Part shown: positions 59,960 to 64,000 of the stretch, one piece after another
How the letters are laid out: each line of letters starts with the position of its first letter
Position numbering within the stretch: the first letter of the stretch is position 1
Source: Streptomyces flaveus
GTDB lineage: Bacteria > Actinomycetota > Actinomycetes > Streptomycetales > Streptomycetaceae
DNA length: 64,000 nucleotides
Assembly (NCBI RefSeq): GCF_014647675.1
Contig: NZ_BMPQ01000004.1
Span: 346,356-410,355 of the forward strand
Direction of reading: 5' to 3'
Notes under the pieces: generated by a model
The model's database searches: none
What the model saw: only the letters and a program-made list of their open reading frames with translations
Told to the model about the DNA's origin: nothing
Program-made: the position numbers and the translations under genes

Positions 59960-59999
59960 CAAGGCTCCTCCCGCCGCCAGGCCGCTGCCCGGATTGGAC

Positions 60000-60013
60000 G
60001 CACCGTACAGTGC
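60000..60013. promoter_or_regulatory. short inverted repeat before the CdaR-type gene
   Basis: GCAC-CGTACA-GTGC in the 202-bp divergent control region between the regulator and the amino-acid importer. The arms are only four bases, so this is a weak operator candidate. Confidence 0.3.
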
Positions 60014-60161
60014 ATCGAGCGATTTCGGCCACAAGTTCAGACGAAGTGACCGGTGACGTACCGCGAGCCGGTCCATAGCGTATGGGCCCTGTCACATCCC
60101 CCGCCGGGGCACAGCGAGGTGAACGGCGGACCCTTCAGTGCCAAATGGGAAGGCCATGCCG

Positions 60162-61094
60162 ATGACCCGTGTGCGCTCACTCGTCGCCGCTTTGTCCGCG
60201 ACACTCCTGCTTTCGGCCACCACCGCCTGCGGCTCGGACGGCGACGACGAACCGGCCAACGTGTCCGCCAAGACCGCCGCGCTCGGCACGCTCACGCCGG
60301 GCGTGATCAAGGTGGCCGTCCAGCCGTACGCCCCGTACACCAGCGTCCAGGGCGACAAGATCGTCGGACTGGACGGCGACATCCTCAACTACGCGGCGGA
60401 CAAGCTGGGGTTGAAGGTCGAGCCCGAGGTCACGGACTTCGCCGGCATGCTGGCCGGGGTGCAGTCCCGCCGCGTGGACATCACCATCGGCGGTGTCGCC
60501 TGGTCCGAGGAGCGGCAGAAGCAGGGGCTGTTCACCGATCCGCCGTACTACTCGCCCCCGGCGATGGCCGTCAGAAACGGCAAGACGTACAAGACGGTCG
60601 ACGACCTGAAGGGCCTGGAACTGGGCACCGTCGAGGGCTATGTCTGGGTCAAGTCGATCCAGGCCGTGCCCGACGCCAAGCTGCACGCCTACCCCGATGC
60701 CAACGGCGTCTTCGACGACCTCGGCGCGGGCCGCGTCGACGTCGGCTTCCTCGACCCGCTGATCATCATCGCGGCGCAGAAGGAACGGCCGGAACTGAAG
60801 ATCGAGACCCAGTACATGACGCCGCCGACCGCCGAGCAGGTGAAGGCGAAGCCCGCGTACGAGTACTTCCAGCCGTACCAGACCGGCTTCTACCTCCCCA
60901 AGAAGGCCACCAAGCTGGAACAGGCGATCTCCGAGCAGATCGACGCCATGTACGAGAACGGCGAGATGGCCAAGCTCGTCGAGAAGTACGGCGGTGACCC
61001 GGAGCAGTTCCTCACGCCCGACGCCGCTGTCGCCCCCGCACGCCAAGGCGTGGACCGGCCCGCCGACTGGACGCCCCCGTCCATCGCGAAGTGA
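60162..61094 (+). CDS. amino-acid ABC importer, binding lipoprotein
   Basis: A 310-residue SBP_bac_3 lipoprotein. ATG at 60162 has GGGAAGG eight bases upstream; ATG 60156 is an alternative. Lipobox with Cys23 (SATTACGSD). The mature part has the family start VIKVAVQPYAPYTSVQGDKI, GLDGDILNYAADKLG and the Arg/Asp contact region RRVDITIGGVAWSEERQK. It binds a polar amino acid or opine-like compound. First gene of a four-gene operon. Confidence 0.87.
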   Translation: MTRVRSLVAALSATLLLSATTACGSDGDDEPANVSAKTAALGTLTPGVIKVAVQPYAPYTSVQGDKIVGLDGDILNYAADKLGLKVEPEVTDFAGMLAGVQSRRVDITIGGVAWSEERQKQGLFTDPPYYSPPAMAVRNGKTYKTVDDLKGLELGTVEGYVWVKSIQAVPDAKLHAYPDANGVFDDLGAGRVDVGFLDPLIIIAAQKERPELKIETQYMTPPTAEQVKAKPAYEYFQPYQTGFYLPKKATKLEQAISEQIDAMYENGEMAKLVEKYGGDPEQFLTPDAAVAPARQGVDRPADWTPPSIAK

Positions 61095-61103
61095 GGGGCT
61101 GAC

Positions 61104-61871
61104 ATGTCCGGTCTCTTCCAAGTCCCTTGGTCCGACTACCAGTCCGACCTCGTCGACGCACTCTGGCGCACCATCTCCTACACCGTCGTGAGCTTCATCG
61201 GCGCCGTACTGCTCGGCCTGGCCGTGGCTCTGCTCAGGCTGAGCAAGGTGTGGGCCGCGCGCGCCGTCGCCGCCGTCTACACCGAGGTCTTCAAGAACAT
61301 CCCGCTCCTGGCCATCATCTTTCTGGCCTACTTCGGACTGGCCTCGGCCGGGCTCAAGCTGGACGTGTTCACGGCCGGCTGCGTCAGCCTCATCGTCTTC
61401 TACGCCGCCTACCTGTCCGAGATCTTCCGCTCCGCGATCAGCGGGGTGCACGCCGGACAGACGGAGGCGGGGGAGGCGCTGGGACTGGGCAGGGCAGGCA
61501 TCTTCGGCCAGGTGATCCTGCCGCAGGCCGTGCGGCAGGCACTGCCCGGCACGAACACCTTCCTCGTCGACCTGCTGAAGTCCACATCACTGCTGGTCAC
61601 CATCTCCGCCGCCGAGCTGATGTCCGAGGGGCGACTGATCACCTCGTCGACCTTCCGCGCGCTGGAGGTGTACCTGGTCATCTCGGCCATCTACTTCGCC
61701 CTGTGCTACCCGCTCTCCCAACTCCTCCTGCTGCTGGAGCGAAAGGTCCGCGCGGGCGTCCCCCTGTCCCCGTGGCGACGGCGCCGGATGCGGGCCGCAC
61801 GCGCACTGCTCGCGGCCGACCTCCCCGTCGGCACCGACCGCAAGTCCGACCGGAAGGAGGCGGCGGTATGA
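61104..61871 (+). CDS. amino-acid ABC importer, permease
   Basis: A 255-residue HisM/GlnP-type permease with five spans; the EAA loop is GQTEAGEALGLGRAGIFGQV followed by ILPQAVRQALPGTNTFLVDL. It is the only permease gene, so it should act as a homodimer. A charged C-terminal tail overlaps the next gene as ATGA. Confidence 0.88.
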   Translation: MSGLFQVPWSDYQSDLVDALWRTISYTVVSFIGAVLLGLAVALLRLSKVWAARAVAAVYTEVFKNIPLLAIIFLAYFGLASAGLKLDVFTAGCVSLIVFYAAYLSEIFRSAISGVHAGQTEAGEALGLGRAGIFGQVILPQAVRQALPGTNTFLVDLLKSTSLLVTISAAELMSEGRLITSSTFRALEVYLVISAIYFALCYPLSQLLLLLERKVRAGVPLSPWRRRRMRAARALLAADLPVGTDRKSDRKEAAV

Positions 61872-62665
61872 CCGAGCCCGTCACCACAGCGAAGACCGTC
61901 ATACCGGTCGCCACCACCGAGGCCGTCGTACGAATCCAGGGCCTCAGCAAGTCCTTCGACGGCCGTCTGGTCCTCGACAACGTGAACCTGGAGGTCGACC
62001 GCGGCCGGATCGTCAGCGTCATCGGGCAGAGCGGCGGCGGCAAGACGACCCTGATGCGCTGCGTCAACCTGCTGGAACGGCCGGACGGCGGCACGGTCGA
62101 GGTCGCCGGTGAAGTGGTGCACAACGGCGGCCGGATGGTCTGCCGCGACCTGCCCCGGCTGCGTCGTACGGTCGGCATGGTCTTCCAGCGGTTCAACCTG
62201 TTCCCGCATCTCACCGCCGTGGAGAACGTCGTCCTGGCGCAGCGCAAGGCGGGCGTCCCCGAACAGGAGGCGCTGGAGCGGGCCGTCGCGCTGCTGCGCC
62301 GCGTCGGGGTGGCCCACCGCGGGCTCGCCCAGCCCGAGCAGCTCTCCGGCGGTGAGCAGCAGCGCGTCGCCATCGCACGGGCCCTCGCCCTCAAGCCCGA
62401 GGTGCTGCTCTTCGACGAACCCACCTCCTCCCTGGACCCCGAGGCCACCCGCGAGGTACTGAGCGTGATGCGGGAACTCGCCGCGGACGGAATGACGATG
62501 CTGCTGGTCACCCATGAACTGCCGTTCGCCCGCGAGGTGTCCGATCACGTCGTCTTCGTCGACGGCGGCCGGATCGTGGAGGAGGGCAGGCCCGAGGACG
62601 TCATCGACAACCCCGCCCGCGCCCGGACCCGGGAGTTCCTCGCCTCGTACGGGCCCACGTCATGA
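61868..62665 (+). CDS. amino-acid ABC importer, ATPase
   Basis: A 265-residue HisP/GlnQ-type ATPase. Walker A GQSGGGKTT, Q-loop VFQRFNLFPHL, signature LSGGEQQRVAIARAL, Walker B VLLFDEPTSSLD, H-loop VTHELPFA. GGAGG lies just before the ATG. Both ends overlap neighbours (ATGA), so the four genes are coupled. Confidence 0.9.
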   Translation: MTEPVTTAKTVIPVATTEAVVRIQGLSKSFDGRLVLDNVNLEVDRGRIVSVIGQSGGGKTTLMRCVNLLERPDGGTVEVAGEVVHNGGRMVCRDLPRLRRTVGMVFQRFNLFPHLTAVENVVLAQRKAGVPEQEALERAVALLRRVGVAHRGLAQPEQLSGGEQQRVAIARALALKPEVLLFDEPTSSLDPEATREVLSVMRELAADGMTMLLVTHELPFAREVSDHVVFVDGGRIVEEGRPEDVIDNPARARTREFLASYGPTS

Positions 62666-63960
62666 CCGGTGCATCCGGTACGGCGGGCCCGCTCGGCGAG
62701 GGCCCCGTCGTGGTCGTCGGGGGCGGCGTCGTCGGACTGTGCACGGCGTACTACCTGGCCGCGGCCGGTCTTCCGGTGGAGGTCGTCGAGCGGCGCGGAC
62801 TGGGCTCCGGGGCCTCCCGGGGCAACGCGGGATGGGTCTGCCTCAGCCATTCCACGCCCGTCCCGGCGCCCGGAGTGGTGCGCTACGCCCTCCGCTCGCT
62901 GGGACAGCCGGACTCGCCGCTCTATCTGCGGCCCCTGCCGGATCCGGCGTTCGTACGGTGGTTGTGGCGGTTCTGGCGCAGCAGCACACCGGCCGCTTTC
63001 CGGCGCGGTTACGCGGCGATCGCCGAGCTGAACCGCGACACCTTCGACCTCTTCGACGGTCTGCGCGAGGACGGTGTGGCCACGACGCTGACCCGCCCCG
63101 GCATGGTTCACGCCTTCCTGTCGCCGGCCGAGGCCCGCCACCATCTCGCGATCCAGCGGCAGATGGCGGACGGCCGCTACCCGATGCCCGACGACGTCAC
63201 CATCGGACCCGAGGCACATCTGCTGGACGACGCGCTGTCGCCCGGCGTGCGCGCGGCCTACCTCGTCGAGGGGGAGGGCGTGGTCGATCCGGAGGCGTTC
63301 GCACAAGGGCTGGGGGAGGCACTGGCCGACGCGGGGGTGAAGGTCCACGAGAACGCGGAGGTGACAGGGTTCCGGTCGAGCGCGGGGCGCATCGCCGCGC
63401 TGCGGACCACGCAGGGCGAGATTCCCTGTGCGGCCGTCGTCGTCGCGGCCGGGATGCGCTCGCCGCACCTGCTGCGCTCACTGGGACAACCGCTGCCGCT
63501 CCAGGCGGGCAAGGGCTACAGCTTCTCGGTGGAGCTGGACCGGGCGCCCCGGCACACGCTGTACTTCGGCGAGCGCAGGGCCGTCGCCTCACCGATCGGC
63601 GGCACCACGCGGATCGGCGGCACGATGGAGCTGAGCGGCAACAACAACCGGCTCGACTGGCGCCGTATCGTCGCCGTCGCCCTCGCCAGCCGACACTACC
63701 TGGGCCGCTGGTTCGACGACCCGGACGACCTGGTCGGCCTGATCCGCGACCCCTGGGTCGGCGGGCGGCCGTTCCTCCCCGACGGGCTCCCGGTGATCGA
63801 CCGCGTACCCGGCCACCACAACGCCTTCGCGGCCACCGGCCACGGCATGCTCGGCGTCACGCTCGGCCCGGCCACCGGGCACCAGCTCGCCGAGTACATC
63901 CGCACCGGTCGGCGGCCCGAGGCACTTGCGCCCTTCCGCTTCGACCGGCTGAGCCGCTGA
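62662..63960 (+). CDS. DadA-like FAD-dependent oxidoreductase
   Basis: A 432-residue flavoprotein of the D-amino-acid dehydrogenase (DAO) fold: VVVVGGGVVGLCTAYYLAAA at residues 15-34, RRGLGSGASRGNAGWVC after strand two, and the C-terminal GHGMLGVTLGPATGHQLAEY. It would oxidise a D-amino acid or cyclic imino acid and pass electrons to the respiratory chain. Coupled to a polar amino-acid importer and controlled by a CdaR-type regulator. D-hydroxyproline is one possible substrate, given the arabinoside genes nearby, but nothing in the sequence proves it. Confidence 0.85.
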   Translation: MTGASGTAGPLGEGPVVVVGGGVVGLCTAYYLAAAGLPVEVVERRGLGSGASRGNAGWVCLSHSTPVPAPGVVRYALRSLGQPDSPLYLRPLPDPAFVRWLWRFWRSSTPAAFRRGYAAIAELNRDTFDLFDGLREDGVATTLTRPGMVHAFLSPAEARHHLAIQRQMADGRYPMPDDVTIGPEAHLLDDALSPGVRAAYLVEGEGVVDPEAFAQGLGEALADAGVKVHENAEVTGFRSSAGRIAALRTTQGEIPCAAVVVAAGMRSPHLLRSLGQPLPLQAGKGYSFSVELDRAPRHTLYFGERRAVASPIGGTTRIGGTMELSGNNNRLDWRRIVAVALASRHYLGRWFDDPDDLVGLIRDPWVGGRPFLPDGLPVIDRVPGHHNAFAATGHGMLGVTLGPATGHQLAEYIRTGRRPEALAPFRFDRLSR

Positions 63961-64000
63961 TCCGCTGGGGCGCAGAGGCGCGGCGTGCGGCTTCGCGTCG

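Overview
The window is high-GC actinobacterial chromosome, almost certainly from a Streptomyces. The families present point there: XRE/DUF397 pairs, DUF574-type methyltransferases, LAL regulators, streptogrisin-like protease, baeRF2, many GTG starts, GGAGG-type ribosome sites and ATGA/GTGA overlaps. I see no rRNA, tRNA, CRISPR array, phage or intact transposon. About 58 genes are packed densely, with three gene relics between them.

Layout. 0-8 kb: mixed housekeeping and stress genes (hydrolases, DUF2071, DUF4142, F420/NADP reductase-like, baeRF2) and an MTQ2-like methyltransferase / CDGSH / diiron-oxygenase-like set. 7.4-10.8 kb: a sulfur locus with a rhodanese, a CsoR/CstR-family repressor, a TauE/SafE exporter and a persulfide dioxygenase-rhodanese; three copies of ATACCC-N4-GGGTAT lie in its two control regions. 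10.9-14.1 kb: small oxidoreductases, a VOC protein and a peptidoglycan-binding membrane protein. 14.1-16.3 kb: two secreted pectate lyases (PL1, PL3). 16.3-29.5 kb: two giant LuxR (LAL) regulators, a BBE-type flavoprotein, an XRE/DUF397/ATPase regulatory set and a GH15 enzyme. 29.5-33.1 kb: an overlapping three-gene operon of a receiver-flavoprotein, a cNMP-type histidine kinase and a ZnF-UBP protein. 33.2-40.3 kb: a secreted serine protease and an oligopeptide ABC importer. 40.5-53.7 kb: a LacI regulator, a sugar ABC importer without its own ATPase, a cytosolic GH127, a 1406-residue secreted glycosidase and a Tat-exported GH127/GH146. 53.7-58.8 kb: DUF4360, a 36-residue peptide gene, a receiver-like regulator, regulator relics, SDR, HAD and VOC genes. 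58.8-64 kb: a CdaR-type regulator divergent from a polar amino-acid ABC importer and a DadA-like flavoprotein; the window ends just after it.

How the parts may work together. The 41-54 kb block has the gene order of the Bifidobacterium longum beta-L-arabinooligosaccharide locus (importer, GH127 HypBA1, large secreted GH121 HypBA2). Those sugars are carried on hydroxyproline in plant extensin. The window also carries pectate lyases, a protease, an oligopeptide importer, and an amino-acid importer with a DadA-like oxidase that could act on D-hydroxyproline. I therefore suggest, as inference only, that much of the window serves plant-wall glycoprotein and pectin use. The other main candidates for something new are the receiver-flavoprotein/kinase/ZnF-UBP operon and the CstR-like sulfur regulon.
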